Assembly: GCA_963789885.1 (NCBI GenBank)
Contig: CAWBNB010000035.1
Location: forward strand, 62,001-126,000
Source: DATEDA01 sp963789885
GTDB lineage: Bacteria > Pseudomonadota > Gammaproteobacteria > Burkholderiales > SG8-39
DNA length: 64,000 nt
Direction: 5' to 3'
The stretch's first letter is position 1. The number at the start of each line of letters is the position of its first letter. The position numbers were made by a program, and so were the translations under genes. The notes below the pieces were generated by a model that ran no database searches, was not told the DNA's origin, and saw nothing but the letters and a program-made list of their open reading frames with translations. This document shows, one piece after another, positions 53,579 to 62,911 of the stretch.

Positions 53579-54166
53579 TCAGCGGGCCGGCCCGGTCCAG
53601 GTCTCCGACCACGCGAGGCAGCAGCTCGACGCGGGCTTGCCGAAGCGATCCACCGGGAACACCTTCGCGATCGCCGCCTTGCCGTTGACCGAGAGCTGCG
53701 CGCTGCGCGCCGGCAGGAACGTGCTGTAGACACCGATCGGGCGGTCCATCGCGCCCGGCGGAATGGTGAGGACGAACGGCGCCATCAGGTCCCAGTACGT
53801 CAGCACGATCTCGCCGTCGTTGGACGCCGTCCGCTCCTGCACCGTGCTGAGCGAGTTGCCGCTCCGCTCGAACTCGGCGTCGATCACCGGCAGCGACTCG
53901 TCGGCGAACGGCTTGTGGAGATGAACCTCGATCGTGCGCTGGAGGAAGCGCGCGACGCCCGCATTGTCGGCGTACACGCGCGGCGCCTTTCCGGTGAGCG
54001 GGCTCTCGATGAAGAGCGCGTGCCCCTGCCCCGCGGGCGACCACAGCACCCGCCAGTGGCTAACGCGATCGACGATCGTCTTGCCGCCGTCGTCCGAGAG
54101 ACGGACGAACGAGTTCTCGCCGGTCATCACTACGTCGTGGGGGTCGACCATCCGCTGCTCGGCCAT
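53579..54166 (-). CDS. Protein of unknown function
   Basis: 195 residues from ATG 54166 without signal peptide or membrane segment. Soluble, beta-rich look (DRVSHWRVLWSPAGQGHALF, TYWDLMAPFVLTIPPGAMD). Two adjacent cysteines near the end (SSCCLAW). No family recognised. Convergent with alkB. Confidence 0.6.
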   Translation of the reverse strand: MAEQRMVDPHDVVMTGENSFVRLSDDGGKTIVDRVSHWRVLWSPAGQGHALFIESPLTGKAPRVYADNAGVARFLQRTIEVHLHKPFADESLPVIDAEFERSGNSLSTVQERTASNDGEIVLTYWDLMAPFVLTIPPGAMDRPIGVYSTFLPARSAQLSVNGKAAIAKVFPVDRFGKPASSCCLAWSETWTGPAR

Positions 54167-54353
54167 AGCGCGCTCCTTTCTCGAAGGCGCGGAGGATAGC
54201 ACCTCGGTCCGGGCCCGCGCGGGCGGTGCGGGGGAACGCCGCCCCGGAAATTCCGTCGACCGTTCGCGAACTTTCTCTCATTGGTGCGCCGGGCTACCTA
54301 CCGTCGCGACAAACGGTCGTGCGACGATCGCGGCTGACACGATCGACTGCACC

Positions 54354-54704
54354 ATGCCCGCCGCAACCGCCGCCTGTCCCCACTGTCGCGCCAAGCTCGG
54401 CCTCCGCACGCTCTTTGCGCTCGGCGACCTGTGGGATCCGCGAGTGTGCTGCCCGACCGGCCTGCGCCTCGAGTTCCGCTGCTATTCGTGCGCCGGCCCG
54501 CTGCGCTATCCGGCGAGCACGTTCGCGTCGTTCGTCGCGCTCGCCGTGCTTCCGGTCGTGCTGATGGCGTTGCTCCGGGACCTCGGCGTCGCCGGATGGT
54601 CGGCGCCGATTCAGTCGTTGCTGGTCCCGTACTGGATCGGACTCGGCGCCGCCTACAGCCTGCTGGCGACGCCGATCCGTGCAATGGTCGCGCGACGCCG
54701 GTAG
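54354..54704 (+). CDS. Zinc-ribbon protein with two membrane helices
   Basis: 116 residues. Two CxxC pairs (ACPHCRA and FRCYSCAG) likely bind zinc; an additional CC lies between them. Two membrane helices follow (about 65-85 and 95-110). Such small proteins are common and their roles are usually unknown. ATG 54354. Confidence 0.65.
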   Translation: MPAATAACPHCRAKLGLRTLFALGDLWDPRVCCPTGLRLEFRCYSCAGPLRYPASTFASFVALAVLPVVLMALLRDLGVAGWSAPIQSLLVPYWIGLGAAYSLLATPIRAMVARRR

Positions 54705-54726
54705 TCGGCGTAGCGCAAGTCGCCGG

Positions 54727-54891
54727 CTATAACCTGCCGCGCCGGCCGAAGACGAAGAAGACGACCGCGATGATCAGGCCCACGACGAACAGGGTCCACG
54801 CGATGTTCGCGGACACGCCCGCGATTCCGCCCAGTCCGAGTACCGCCGCCACCAGCGCGATGATCAGGAATACTGCAGCCCAGTAGAACAT
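54727..54891 (-). CDS. DUF1328 small membrane protein
   Basis: 54 residues from the internal ATG at 54891 (MFYWAAVFLIIALVAAVLGL), which fits the DUF1328 start better than the upstream ATG 54945. Two helices with GGIAGVSANIA between. DUF1328 proteins are abundant, stress-linked membrane proteins of unknown role. Confidence 0.8.
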   Translation of the reverse strand: MFYWAAVFLIIALVAAVLGLGGIAGVSANIAWTLFVVGLIIAVVFFVFGRRGRL

Positions 54892-55060
54892 GTTGCCTCC
54901 GTTTGGGATGAACCCGAGCGGCGGCATCTGCAATACCCATGCCACGCGCCCGCGTGTCGAGCCGCCGGCCCGATCCGTCCGGCTTAGGGCGACGAAGCGC
55001 CTCTGTCGGTCGGCAAATACCGCTTCACGACCGGGAGACTCCTACACGTCCCGGTAGAAA

Positions 55061-55996
55061 TTACACGCGACCGTCATCCGGAGGCGACTCCGTTCGCAAC
55101 GGCGCCGGCGGCGCGTCGATCGGCTCGCGGGCGATCCGCTCGTACTCCGCGATCACCTGTGCGCCGAGAAGGAGCACGATCGCGGCGAGCTCGACGCTCA
55201 CCAGCACCACGATCGCGGTCGTCATCGATCCGTACACGACCTGGATCTGCGACACCTTCGCGTAGTACCAGACGAGGACGTGGCGCGTGAGCTCCCACAG
55301 CAGCCCGGCGACGATCCCGCCGACCAGGGCATGGCGGAGCGAGAGCTGTCCCACCGGCATGACGAGGTAGATCGAGGTGAGCATCAGGATCTCCCCGCCC
55401 ACGCCGATGAGGTAGAGCAGCGTCGTCGACACGCCTTCCAGCGAGCGCGAATGCCCCAGGACCTGGACGTTGCGGGTCGCCAGCGTCTCGAGCGCGCCCG
55501 ACACGACGGTGACCGCGAGGAAGCCCACCCCGAGCAGGAGGACGAAGAGATAGGGGATGAGCGCCGAGACCAGGAAGTGCCGCCGGCGGATCGCGACGCG
55601 GTGGAAGAAGATGACCGACATCGCGTTCTCGACCACGGTGAAGGCCAGCGCGCTGAAAAAGACCAGGGTGACGAGCAGCACGCCGCCGATCACGTGGCGA
55701 TGCTCGACGAAGCGCCGCAGCTCGTCGACGAGCGCCGCCGAGCTGCCCGGGACGACGAACGCGAGGTAGTCGGCCAGCACCGCGAGGAGCCGCTCGGGCT
55801 CGATCGCATTCGAGAGCACGATCATGACGAGAATGAGGAGCGGCACGAGCGAGAGCAGCGCGTAGTACGCGACCGCGCCGGCGAGAAGCAGCCCCTGGTT
55901 GGCGCGAAAGCCCGTGAGCACGCGCAGGGCGAAGGCGCCGGGGTGCGCCAGCACCTGGGCGGCCGCGGAGCGCGGCGGAAGCACCGGCACGGTCAT
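55061..55996 (-). CDS. YihY/BrkB-family membrane protein
   Basis: 311 residues, six membrane helices. Family blocks AVAYYALLSLVPLLILV, DELRRFVEHRHVIGGV and GGIVAGLLWELTRHVLVWYY. Historically mis-labelled ribonuclease BN; the true role is probably a transporter. A 169-bp gap separates it from DUF1328, with nothing I can name in it. Confidence 0.9.
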   Translation of the reverse strand: MTVPVLPPRSAAAQVLAHPGAFALRVLTGFRANQGLLLAGAVAYYALLSLVPLLILVMIVLSNAIEPERLLAVLADYLAFVVPGSSAALVDELRRFVEHRHVIGGVLLVTLVFFSALAFTVVENAMSVIFFHRVAIRRRHFLVSALIPYLFVLLLGVGFLAVTVVSGALETLATRNVQVLGHSRSLEGVSTTLLYLIGVGGEILMLTSIYLVMPVGQLSLRHALVGGIVAGLLWELTRHVLVWYYAKVSQIQVVYGSMTTAIVVLVSVELAAIVLLLGAQVIAEYERIAREPIDAPPAPLRTESPPDDGRV

Positions 55997-56032
55997 CGGG
56001 TCGACGCGTCGCCGAGAGAGGATCGGGGCGGA

Positions 56033-56479
56033 CTAGCGCTTCGCGTCTTCGGGCAGCATGCTCACGACCGATTCGCAGCTCGCGATGCTGCGCAGGTGCG
56101 ACTCGCGGATGCCGGCGACGGTCGCGCGGGCCGCGGCGTCGAGTCGCGGCACCGCCTCGTCGAACCGCTTCACCGCCCAGCGCAGCCCGGTGGCGAGGAA
56201 CTGGACCCGTGCGCGCGGGCCCTCGACCGCGAGCAGCTTGCCGAGGAAATCGCCGGTCGCGTGGCTGTAGTCGGCGCCGAGCCGCTTGATCTCGGTCCCG
56301 AGCAGCGCGCAGTTGTGCGCCTCGTCGGCGTGGATGCGGCGGAGCGCGGTCCACGCCGCGCCGTGGCGCGTGTGCTCCTCGAGGATGTTGAGCAGCGCGT
56401 TCGCCCCCGCGCGCTCGGCCTCGAGCATGCGGTTCAGGAAGGCGACTTGCTCGTCGCGGGAGAATGCGGTTTGCGGCAT
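56033..56479 (-). CDS. DUF6306-type ferritin-like small protein
   Basis: 148 residues. Four-helix bundle style (LNRMLEAERAGANALLNILE; ALRRIHADEAHNCALL) with E, H-x-x-E and E-x-x-H residues that could bind a di-metal centre as in ferritin-like proteins. Cytoplasmic. ATG 56479 chosen; the longer frame above it has no RBS. Confidence 0.75.
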   Translation of the reverse strand: MPQTAFSRDEQVAFLNRMLEAERAGANALLNILEEHTRHGAAWTALRRIHADEAHNCALLGTEIKRLGADYSHATGDFLGKLLAVEGPRARVQFLATGLRWAVKRFDEAVPRLDAAARATVAGIRESHLRSIASCESVVSMLPEDAKR

Positions 56480-56537
56480 GGCATTGGCCTCCGGAAGCTG
56501 GGGCGCATGCGGACGGCGGCGCTCGCGGCGGGCTGCG

Positions 56538-57410
56538 CTATCGCACCGGCGCATCGAAGAAGAACTCCTGCATCAGGAATTCCTCGAGCCCCGCATTGTC
56601 CTGCGCGCGGGCCGACAGTGTGACGTCGCGGCCGAGCCGCCGCGACACCCAGGTGAAGTCGCCGGACTCGTGGTCGCGGATGACCACGATCATCCGGCGC
56701 ACCACCGCGATCCGGATGTTGGCGTTGTCGCCCTTGCTCACCTCGATCCGCTGCGTCGAGTTGCGGCGGATGTCCTTGTTCCAGCCGAAGAAGAGGAACT
56801 CCGCCGAGTCGACGCCCAGGCGCTGGATCTGGAACACGCCCCCGCCGGTGAGGTCGCGGCCGAAGGTCGGCGTGCGGTTGAGGCCGAGGTTGGCGGCGAC
56901 GGCCTGGTTGTGGCGCTCTCGCTCGTCCTGCGGCGACTCCGTGGGGGGCGCGCTTTCCTGGGGCGGCGCACCGCGAGCGCGGCGGCGCGCCTCGAGCAGG
57001 GCAGAGAAGTCTCCCGGGTCGGGCGTCGCCGTCGGCGCCGGAGGGGGCGGCGCAGGCGGCGGGGCGATGACGGGCGAGGGCTTCTCCTGCGCGATCACCG
57101 GCGGCGGTGGCGGCGGGCGCGGCGCCGGCTTGGCGGCCTGCGCCTTTCGCGGCTGCGACGTCTCGATCGCCGGCGCGGGCGGCGGCGCCGGCGGCGGGCT
57201 GGTCGCCCGGCTCGGTTGCGGGGCGATCTGGAGCACGAGCGGGCCGCTCGCCCTGCCGGGACCGACCTGGTCGAAGGTCGGCTCGTGCTCGACCGGATGC
57301 CAGCCCCACAGCACCACGGCATGGAGGACGAGCGACAGCGCGAACGCGACCCAGATCATGGGGATCGCGAACCGGAGGCTGATGCGGACTCTGTCGGTCG
57401 AGTCGATCAT
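56538..57410 (-). CDS. TonB-like periplasmic-spanning protein
   Basis: 290 residues. One N-terminal membrane helix (IPMIWVAFALSLVLHAVVLW), a long Pro/Ala-rich periplasm-spanning stretch (about 60-130) and a compact C-terminal domain (VFQIQRLGVDSAEFLFFGWN). This is the layout of TonB/TolA-type proteins, but the C-terminal domain is not a recognisable TonB. No exbB or exbD adjacent. Divergent from the GloB-like gene. Confidence 0.7.
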   Translation of the reverse strand: MIDSTDRVRISLRFAIPMIWVAFALSLVLHAVVLWGWHPVEHEPTFDQVGPGRASGPLVLQIAPQPSRATSPPPAPPPAPAIETSQPRKAQAAKPAPRPPPPPPVIAQEKPSPVIAPPPAPPPPAPTATPDPGDFSALLEARRRARGAPPQESAPPTESPQDERERHNQAVAANLGLNRTPTFGRDLTGGGVFQIQRLGVDSAEFLFFGWNKDIRRNSTQRIEVSKGDNANIRIAVVRRMIVVIRDHESGDFTWVSRRLGRDVTLSARAQDNAGLEEFLMQEFFFDAPVR

Positions 57411-57594
57411 CGGCCGGCGCGAGCGAGCGGATGAAAATTCAAGTGGCGAGGCCGGTCCGGCCCGGCGGGCGAGGTCGAAGCGCGGTCAATCCGTGTGCGT
57501 GCTCAGAATATACACCGCGCCCGGCGCCGGGCAGGCGCTCCCCGCTCCGTACCGGCGCTATCATTGCCGCGCCACTCATCGATGCGAGATCGCC

Positions 57595-58386
57595 GTGATC
57601 GTCAAGCAGATCTGGACCGCCAATGCTTACCGGAATTTCAACTACCTGATCGCCTGCGGCGACACCGGCGAGGCGCTCGCGGTCGATCCGCTCGACCACG
57701 AGAAGTGCTTCCAGGCGGCGCAGGAGGCCGGCTGGACCATCACGCAGATCCTCAACACGCACGAGCACGGCGACCACACGGGCGGGAACGGGCCGCTCGT
57801 CAAGAAGACCGGCGCCAGGATCCTGGCCCACAAGAACGCGAAGAACAAGATTCCCGACATGTCGGTCGGCCTCGGCGCGGGCGACGTCGTCAAGGTGGGC
57901 AAGACGGTGGAGCTCGAGGCGCTCGACACGCCCGGCCACACGATGAGCCACGTGTGCCTGCTGTCGCACACCGATCAGCCCGCGCTCTTCTGCGGCGATA
58001 CGCTCTTCAACGCCGGGGCGGGGAACTGCCACAACGGCGGCCATCCGGCCGAGCTCTACAAGACGTTCGCCGAGCAGCTCGCGAAGCTCGCGCCGACGAC
58101 GGTCATCTATCCCGGCCACGACTACATCGAGAACAACCTGCGTTTCACGCTGAGCCGCGAGCCCGACAACCGGCGGGCGCAGGAGATGCTCGACAAGCTC
58201 AAGGGCCAGGACCCGAACCGGGCCTACGTCTCGACGCTCGCGGTCGAGCGGGAGATCAACACGTTCTTCCGGCTCACCAGCCCGACGGTGATCGCGAAGC
58301 TGCGCGAGGCGTTCCCCGACCTGCCCGAGAAGCCCGATCCGCGCACCGTGTTCCTGAAGCTGCGGGAGCTGCGCAACTCCTGGTGA
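57595..58386 (+). CDS. Metallo-beta-lactamase fold hydrolase, hydroxyacylglutathione hydrolase-like
   Basis: 263 residues from GTG 57595. Metal ligands in THEHGDHTGG (HxHxDH), TPGHTMSH, FCGDTLFNAG and YPGHDY. C-terminal part with RFTLSREPDNRR is as in glyoxalase II. The protein could instead be a persulfide dioxygenase-like member; GNCHNGGHP after the metal aspartate differs from typical GloB. Confidence 0.85.
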   Translation: MIVKQIWTANAYRNFNYLIACGDTGEALAVDPLDHEKCFQAAQEAGWTITQILNTHEHGDHTGGNGPLVKKTGARILAHKNAKNKIPDMSVGLGAGDVVKVGKTVELEALDTPGHTMSHVCLLSHTDQPALFCGDTLFNAGAGNCHNGGHPAELYKTFAEQLAKLAPTTVIYPGHDYIENNLRFTLSREPDNRRAQEMLDKLKGQDPNRAYVSTLAVEREINTFFRLTSPTVIAKLREAFPDLPEKPDPRTVFLKLRELRNSW

Positions 58387-58400
58387 GCCAAACCGGGGAG

Positions 58401-59315
58401 CTAGCCACCCATCGTCTGCTTCGCCTCCGCCGACAGCCACCTCCGAAAGACCGGGACCCGGCTCTCCTTCGGCAGGTCCTTCCGGTGCACGGCGTAGTAG
58501 CGAAACCGCAGCGGAAACGCCAACGCGAACGGCCTGACCAGCCGGCCCGCCGCGATGTCGTCCGCGACCAGCACGCTGCGGCCAAGTGCCACGCCCTGCC
58601 CGTCCAGCGCCGCCTGGATCGCGAGCATCGAGGCGTTCACGTGCAGGCCGCGTGAGGTGTCGATTCCCGGCGCGCCCGCGGCTTCCAGCCAGCCGGTCCA
58701 GCTCGGAAACGCACTGCCCTGCGGCATCGACGCGTCGTGGATCAAGGTGTGGTGCCGCAGATCCCCGGCGGCCCGCAGCGGATGCTTCCCGTCGAGCAGC
58801 TTCGGACTGCACACGGGAAACACCTGCTCGCTCATCAGCGGCACGACTTCGAGTCCCGGGTACTCACCGTCGCCGTAGCGCAGCGCGATGTCCACATCCT
58901 CGCGCGCGAGGTCGACGCGCCGCGTCGTCGTGTCGAGCCGGATGTCGACTTCCGGATGCTGCGCGAAGAACCGCTCGAGCCGCGGCATCAGCCACTTGGC
59001 GGCTACCGACGGCGTGACGCTCACGACGAGCGCCCGCAGCCCGTGCCGCGCGCGGGCGCGCGAAAGGCCGGCGCCGACCAGGTCGAACCCTTCGCGCACC
59101 TCCGGCAGCATCGCCTGCGCGGTCTCGGTGAGGAAGATGGCGCGCTTCGTGCGCGTGAAGAGCTTCACGCCGAGATAGTCCTCGAGCGTCTTCACCTGCT
59201 GGCTCACCGCCGCCGGGGTCACGCCGAGCTCCTCCGCCGCCTTCGCGAAGCTCATGTGCCGCGCGACCGCTTCGAAGGCGCGGACGCCGTTCAGGTGGGT
59301 GAGCCGTCGGGTCAT
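58401..59315 (-). CDS. LysR-family regulator, GcvA-like
   Basis: 304 residues. HTH region LTHLNGVRAFEAVARHMSFA and AAEELGVTPAAVSQQVKTLE with the GcvA-type opening, effector domain SVTPSVAAKWLMPRL, DTTTRRVDLAREDVDIALRY. Divergent from the LLM gene over 105 bp, so it probably controls it. Intact. Confidence 0.9.
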   Translation of the reverse strand: MTRRLTHLNGVRAFEAVARHMSFAKAAEELGVTPAAVSQQVKTLEDYLGVKLFTRTKRAIFLTETAQAMLPEVREGFDLVGAGLSRARARHGLRALVVSVTPSVAAKWLMPRLERFFAQHPEVDIRLDTTTRRVDLAREDVDIALRYGDGEYPGLEVVPLMSEQVFPVCSPKLLDGKHPLRAAGDLRHHTLIHDASMPQGSAFPSWTGWLEAAGAPGIDTSRGLHVNASMLAIQAALDGQGVALGRSVLVADDIAAGRLVRPFALAFPLRFRYYAVHRKDLPKESRVPVFRRWLSAEAKQTMGG

Positions 59316-59359
59316 GGCGCGGTTAAGTTTTTCTGACCATATAGCGCACGAAAACTCGC

Positions 59360-59388
59360 TTGTCCACGCGGACCCGGCTGTCTAGCAT
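59360..59388 (+). promoter_or_regulatory. Sigma-70 promoter for the LLM gene
   Basis: TTGTCC at 59360-59365, 17-bp spacer, TAGCAT at 59383-59388, 33 bp before ATG 59421. Confidence 0.4.
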
Positions 59389-59420
59389 CGCGCCTCATTC
59401 GATACCCGACCCTAGACGCC

Positions 59421-60449
59421 ATGCTCGAGCCCGACACGACGCACCGCCGCACGGACCACCCGGGATTCACTCGCATGTTCCGGCCCGGCCAGCTCTCGCT
59501 CGGCATCTTCTTCCCGATCGAGGCGTTCCAGGGCGACCGGCCGACGATGCAGGGCCAGGTCGCGCTGGCGCAGCGCGCCGAGCGCGCCGGCTTCGCCGCG
59601 CTGTGGTTCCGCGACGTCCCGCTCCGCGATCCCACGTTCGGCGACGTCGGCCAGATCTTCGACCCGTGGGTATACCTCGGCTACATCGCCGCGCACACCC
59701 GCTCGATCGCGCTCGCGACCGGCTCGATCGTCCTGCCGATCCGTCATCCGATTCACACGGCGAAGGCCGCGGCGTCGGTCGACCAGCTCAGCGGCGGGCG
59801 CCTGGTGCTCGGGGTGGCCTCGGGCGACCGTCCGGTCGAGTTTCCCGCGTTCAACGTGGATCCCGACACCCGCGGCGAGACGTTCCGCGAGCACGTTCAC
59901 GCGTTTCGCCGGCTGCTCGGCGAGTCGTTCCCCGCGCTCGACGGGCGCTACGGCTCGCTCCGCGGCGCGGACCTGGTGCCCAAGCCGTGGGGGGACGGCA
60001 TCCCGCTGCTCGTCACCGGCAACAGCCGCCAGTCGCTCGAGTGGATCGCGCAGCACGCGGACGGCTGGGTGACCTACCCGCGACCGCTCGACGCGCAGGA
60101 GCGCGCGATCCGCGGCTGGCGCGCCGTCGCTGGGCTCCAGCGTCCAGGCGAGTTCCTGCCCTTCGCGCAGTCGCTCTACATCGACCTCGTCGCGCATCCG
60201 CGCGCGCTCCCCCAGCCGATCCACCTCGGCTGGCGTCTGGGCCGCGACCGGCTCGTCGAGCTGCTCGCCGCGCTCCGGACGCACGGCGCGAACCACGTCG
60301 CCCTCAACCTCAAGTACGGCCGGCGACCGGCGAACGAGGTGCTCGACGAACTCGCCGAGTTCGTCGTGCCCGTGTTCGCACCCCCGTCACCCGATGCCCG
60401 GCCGCGCGTCACGCGCGTGCCCGAAGCGGCGATCGCGGACGGCCAATGA
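59421..60449 (+). CDS. LLM-class flavin-dependent oxidoreductase
   Basis: 342 residues. Bacterial luciferase-like TIM barrel: SLGIFFPIEAFQGDRPTMQG, AAHTRSIALATGSIVLPIRH, GGRLVLGVASGDRP and LLVTGNSRQSLEWIAQHADG. Needs reduced FMN or F420-type cofactor from a partner. Followed after 48 bp by the tautomerase gene. Confidence 0.9.
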   Translation: MLEPDTTHRRTDHPGFTRMFRPGQLSLGIFFPIEAFQGDRPTMQGQVALAQRAERAGFAALWFRDVPLRDPTFGDVGQIFDPWVYLGYIAAHTRSIALATGSIVLPIRHPIHTAKAAASVDQLSGGRLVLGVASGDRPVEFPAFNVDPDTRGETFREHVHAFRRLLGESFPALDGRYGSLRGADLVPKPWGDGIPLLVTGNSRQSLEWIAQHADGWVTYPRPLDAQERAIRGWRAVAGLQRPGEFLPFAQSLYIDLVAHPRALPQPIHLGWRLGRDRLVELLAALRTHGANHVALNLKYGRRPANEVLDELAEFVVPVFAPPSPDARPRVTRVPEAAIADGQ

Positions 60450-60497
60450 CCACGTCTCTCAGGAAGGCCAAACGTTCACCCGACATGGAGAATCGAC

Positions 60498-60884
60498 ATG
60501 CCATTCGTTCGAATTGATCTTGCGCGCGGCCGCCCCGCGCCGGTCCGGAGGGCCATCGGCGAGATCGTCTACCGCGCGATGACCGAGGTCATCAACGTGC
60601 CCGCCGGCGATAAGTTCCAGGTCATCGCCGAGCACGCGCCGGAGGACCTCAACGTCACGCCCGCGTACCTCGGTATCCGGTATTCGCCGGGGGTCATCTT
60701 CCTCCAGATCACGCTCAACCAAGGGCGCACGGTCGAGCAGAAACGGGCGTTCTACCGGCGGATCGCTGACGATCTCCAGCGCGAGCTCGGGATCGACCGG
60801 CAGGACGTCGTGATCAACCTCGTCGAGGTGGCGAAGGAGAACTGGTCGTTCGGCAACGGCGAAGCGCAGTACGCGGCGGCTTGA
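60498..60884 (+). CDS. 4-oxalocrotonate tautomerase-family protein
   Basis: 128 residues, the long tautomerase subfamily. Begins MPFVRIDLARG, so processing of Met exposes the catalytic Pro1. VIFLQITLNQGRTVEQKRAF and INLVEVAKENWSFGNGEA are typical of this subfamily. Confidence 0.9.
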   Translation: MPFVRIDLARGRPAPVRRAIGEIVYRAMTEVINVPAGDKFQVIAEHAPEDLNVTPAYLGIRYSPGVIFLQITLNQGRTVEQKRAFYRRIADDLQRELGIDRQDVVINLVEVAKENWSFGNGEAQYAAA

Positions 60885-60965
60885 TCGTACGCGCCGCCGG
60901 TGCCGCGCGAGGCGTGCGGATCCCGGTGTTTGCCCCCTGGCCCGGGCCTCGGTAAGCTCCGGCGC

Positions 60966-61385
60966 ATGAGCAAGGTCTTCAACGTCGAATACCCGATCCT
61001 CTTCTCCCACTGCGACCCCGCGGGCATCGTCTACTTCCCGCGGTTCTTCGACCTCCTGCATCGCGCGATGGAGGACTGGTTCACGTTCGGGCTCGAGGAG
61101 CGGTTCGCCGACTTCATCATGAAGAAGCGGCTCGGCATCCCGACCGTCGGGACGAAGGTGGACTTCGTCGGCCCCGCGCGGTTCGGCGACCTGCTGAAGA
61201 TCGAGCTGCGGGTGACGAAGCTCGGCTCGAGCTCGATCGAGCTCGCGATCGACTCGTTTGTCGACGGGCGGCCGTGCTTCCAGGCCCGGCACACCGTCTG
61301 CGTGTTCTCGTCCGAGACCTACAAGGCGGTGCCGATCCCGGACGACCTTCGTCCGCGGATGGAGGCCTATGTGGCCGGCACCTGA
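60966..61385 (+). CDS. Hot-dog acyl-CoA thioesterase (4HBT family), copy 2
   Basis: 139 residues. FSHCDPAGIVYFPRFFDLLH active-site motif; paralogue of the gene at 47817. Start ATG 60966. Convergent with the alpha/beta hydrolase gene, eight bases apart. Confidence 0.88.
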   Translation: MSKVFNVEYPILFSHCDPAGIVYFPRFFDLLHRAMEDWFTFGLEERFADFIMKKRLGIPTVGTKVDFVGPARFGDLLKIELRVTKLGSSSIELAIDSFVDGRPCFQARHTVCVFSSETYKAVPIPDDLRPRMEAYVAGT

Positions 61386-61392
61386 GCGCCGC

Positions 61393-62166
61393 TCAGCGCG
61401 GCTGCCCGTCGAGGAACTCGACCAGCGGCCGCGTGAACGTCGCCGGGTCGTCGAAGATCCCGAGGTGCCCGAGGGGCACGACGCGCTCGACCGCGCCCTC
61501 GATGAGGCGGGTGAGATCGCTCGTGAATGCCACCGGCGTCGTCCGGTCGTGGACGCCGCACAGGACGAGTGTGGGCGCATTCACCAGCGCGCAGAGCGAC
61601 GTGAAGTCCGGGACGAGGATGCCGCGCAACACGTCCAAGTACGCCTGCTTCGACGCCATGCACATGCTCGACACGAGCTCGTCGAACTTCGCGAGCGGCG
61701 TCGACGGCAGCAGGCGCGTCGCCGCGTACTGACGAGCGTACTCGCGCATCGACATGTAGCGGAAGCACTTCTCCGACTCCGCGATGCGGTCTTTCGAATG
61801 CGTATGGTTCTTCGCGAAGGTGTCGATGAGCGTGAGCGATCGCACCATCCCGGGCCACTGCGCGTTGAAGGTGAGCGCCACCGGCCCGCCCATCGAGAAG
61901 CCGACGATGTGCGCCCGCTCGATGCCGAGCGCGTCGAGACCGGCCTTCAGGTCCTTCGCCGCCGTCTCGGTGTCCCAGCGGCCGTTGTAGCTCGAGAACC
62001 CGAAGCCGCGCGTGTCAAAGGCGACGCAGGTGTAGCGGTCCTTCAGCACCTCGAACTGATGCCGCCACGAGCCGGAAAACCCGCCGATGAAGTGAACGAA
62101 CGCGATCGCAGGCCCGCGCCCTTCCTTGACGTAGTTCAGCTTCTCGCCGTTGATGCTGAGCTGCAT
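61393..62166 (-). CDS. Alpha/beta-hydrolase
   Basis: 257 residues. Oxyanion region FVHFIGGFSGSW, nucleophile in VGFSMGGPVAL, acid in GVHDRTTPV and histidine in LGHLGIFDDP. Typical of ring-fission product or ester hydrolases of catabolic clusters. Two bases separate its start from the stop of the small gene upstream. Confidence 0.9.
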   Translation of the reverse strand: MQLSINGEKLNYVKEGRGPAIAFVHFIGGFSGSWRHQFEVLKDRYTCVAFDTRGFGFSSYNGRWDTETAAKDLKAGLDALGIERAHIVGFSMGGPVALTFNAQWPGMVRSLTLIDTFAKNHTHSKDRIAESEKCFRYMSMREYARQYAATRLLPSTPLAKFDELVSSMCMASKQAYLDVLRGILVPDFTSLCALVNAPTLVLCGVHDRTTPVAFTSDLTRLIEGAVERVVPLGHLGIFDDPATFTRPLVEFLDGQPR

Positions 62167-62168
62167 GG

Positions 62169-62429
62169 CTAGATCGGCCCGTAGCGGCGATAGACACTCA
62201 GGATCAGCGCATCGAACTTGGCCCGCGACAGCTCGACTCCGTGATCCCGGCGCACCGCGATGGCGATCGCGTCGTACTCGCGCCCCTGCTTGACGAGCCG
62301 GATTGCCGTCACCGCCGCATCGAGCTCGGCCGGAACCTCGACGAGCCGGTCTCCCCACAGCGCATAGCCGAAGGGAGGGTCGCCGCCGAGATAGCGACCG
62401 TCCTCGTCCACCTGCAGCTCGCCTGTCAT
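62169..62429 (-). CDS. Small protein with recombinase-linker-like segment
   Basis: 86 residues from ATG 62429 (92 from ATG 62447). The GGDPPFGYALWGDRLVEVPA segment and following helices resemble the linker after the catalytic domain of serine recombinases, but no catalytic domain is present and no mobile element was found. Probably a stand-alone small protein. Confidence 0.5.
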   Translation of the reverse strand: MTGELQVDEDGRYLGGDPPFGYALWGDRLVEVPAELDAAVTAIRLVKQGREYDAIAIAVRRDHGVELSRAKFDALILSVYRRYGPI

Positions 62430-62512
62430 CCGTTCCTCCCGTCGCATCCGGTCGCGGCTATGATACGTGAGGCCCCGGCCTTGCCGCGGCGAAACGGCGA
62501 AAGGATCGACAG

Positions 62513-62905
62513 GTGGACCTGAAAGAGCTCCATGAGCGCGGCCTGAAGCTGCGCAAGCAGATCTTCGGCGGCGAGACCGTTGAGAAACGGATGAGCGCGG
62601 CCGGCGACTTCGGCGGGCCGCTGCAGACGCTGGTGAACGCGGTGGCCTACGGCGACATCTGGAGCCGACCGGGCGTCCCGCTCAAGACGAGAAGCCTCGC
62701 CGCCGTGGCGATGACCGCCGCCCTGTGCCGGCCGGACGAGCTCCGCGTGCACACGCGCGGCGCGCTCGGCAACGGGTGCACGCCCGAGGAGATCCGGGAG
62801 ATCCTGCTCATGGTCGCGCTCTACGCGGGCATTCCGGCCGCGAACGATGCGCACCGGATCGCGAACGAGGTGATTCAGCAGCGGCAGCGCGAGCAGGGGG
62901 GGTAG
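62513..62905 (+). CDS. Carboxymuconolactone decarboxylase-family protein
   Basis: 130 residues from GTG 62513. AhpD/PcaC-like helical fold: RSLAAVAMTAALCRPDELRV, NGCTPEEIREILLMVALYAG and AANDAHRIANEV. It lacks the CxxC of AhpD, so is closer to PcaC-type gamma-carboxymuconolactone decarboxylases. Six bases before the TctC gene, so probably one operon. Confidence 0.9.
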   Translation: MDLKELHERGLKLRKQIFGGETVEKRMSAAGDFGGPLQTLVNAVAYGDIWSRPGVPLKTRSLAAVAMTAALCRPDELRVHTRGALGNGCTPEEIREILLMVALYAGIPAANDAHRIANEVIQQRQREQGG

Positions 62906-62911
62906 GCCCGC

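Noticed and set aside
62169..62429. Remnant of a serine recombinase or integrated element
   Set aside because: Only a linker-like segment is present, with no catalytic domain, att site or other mobile genes around it.
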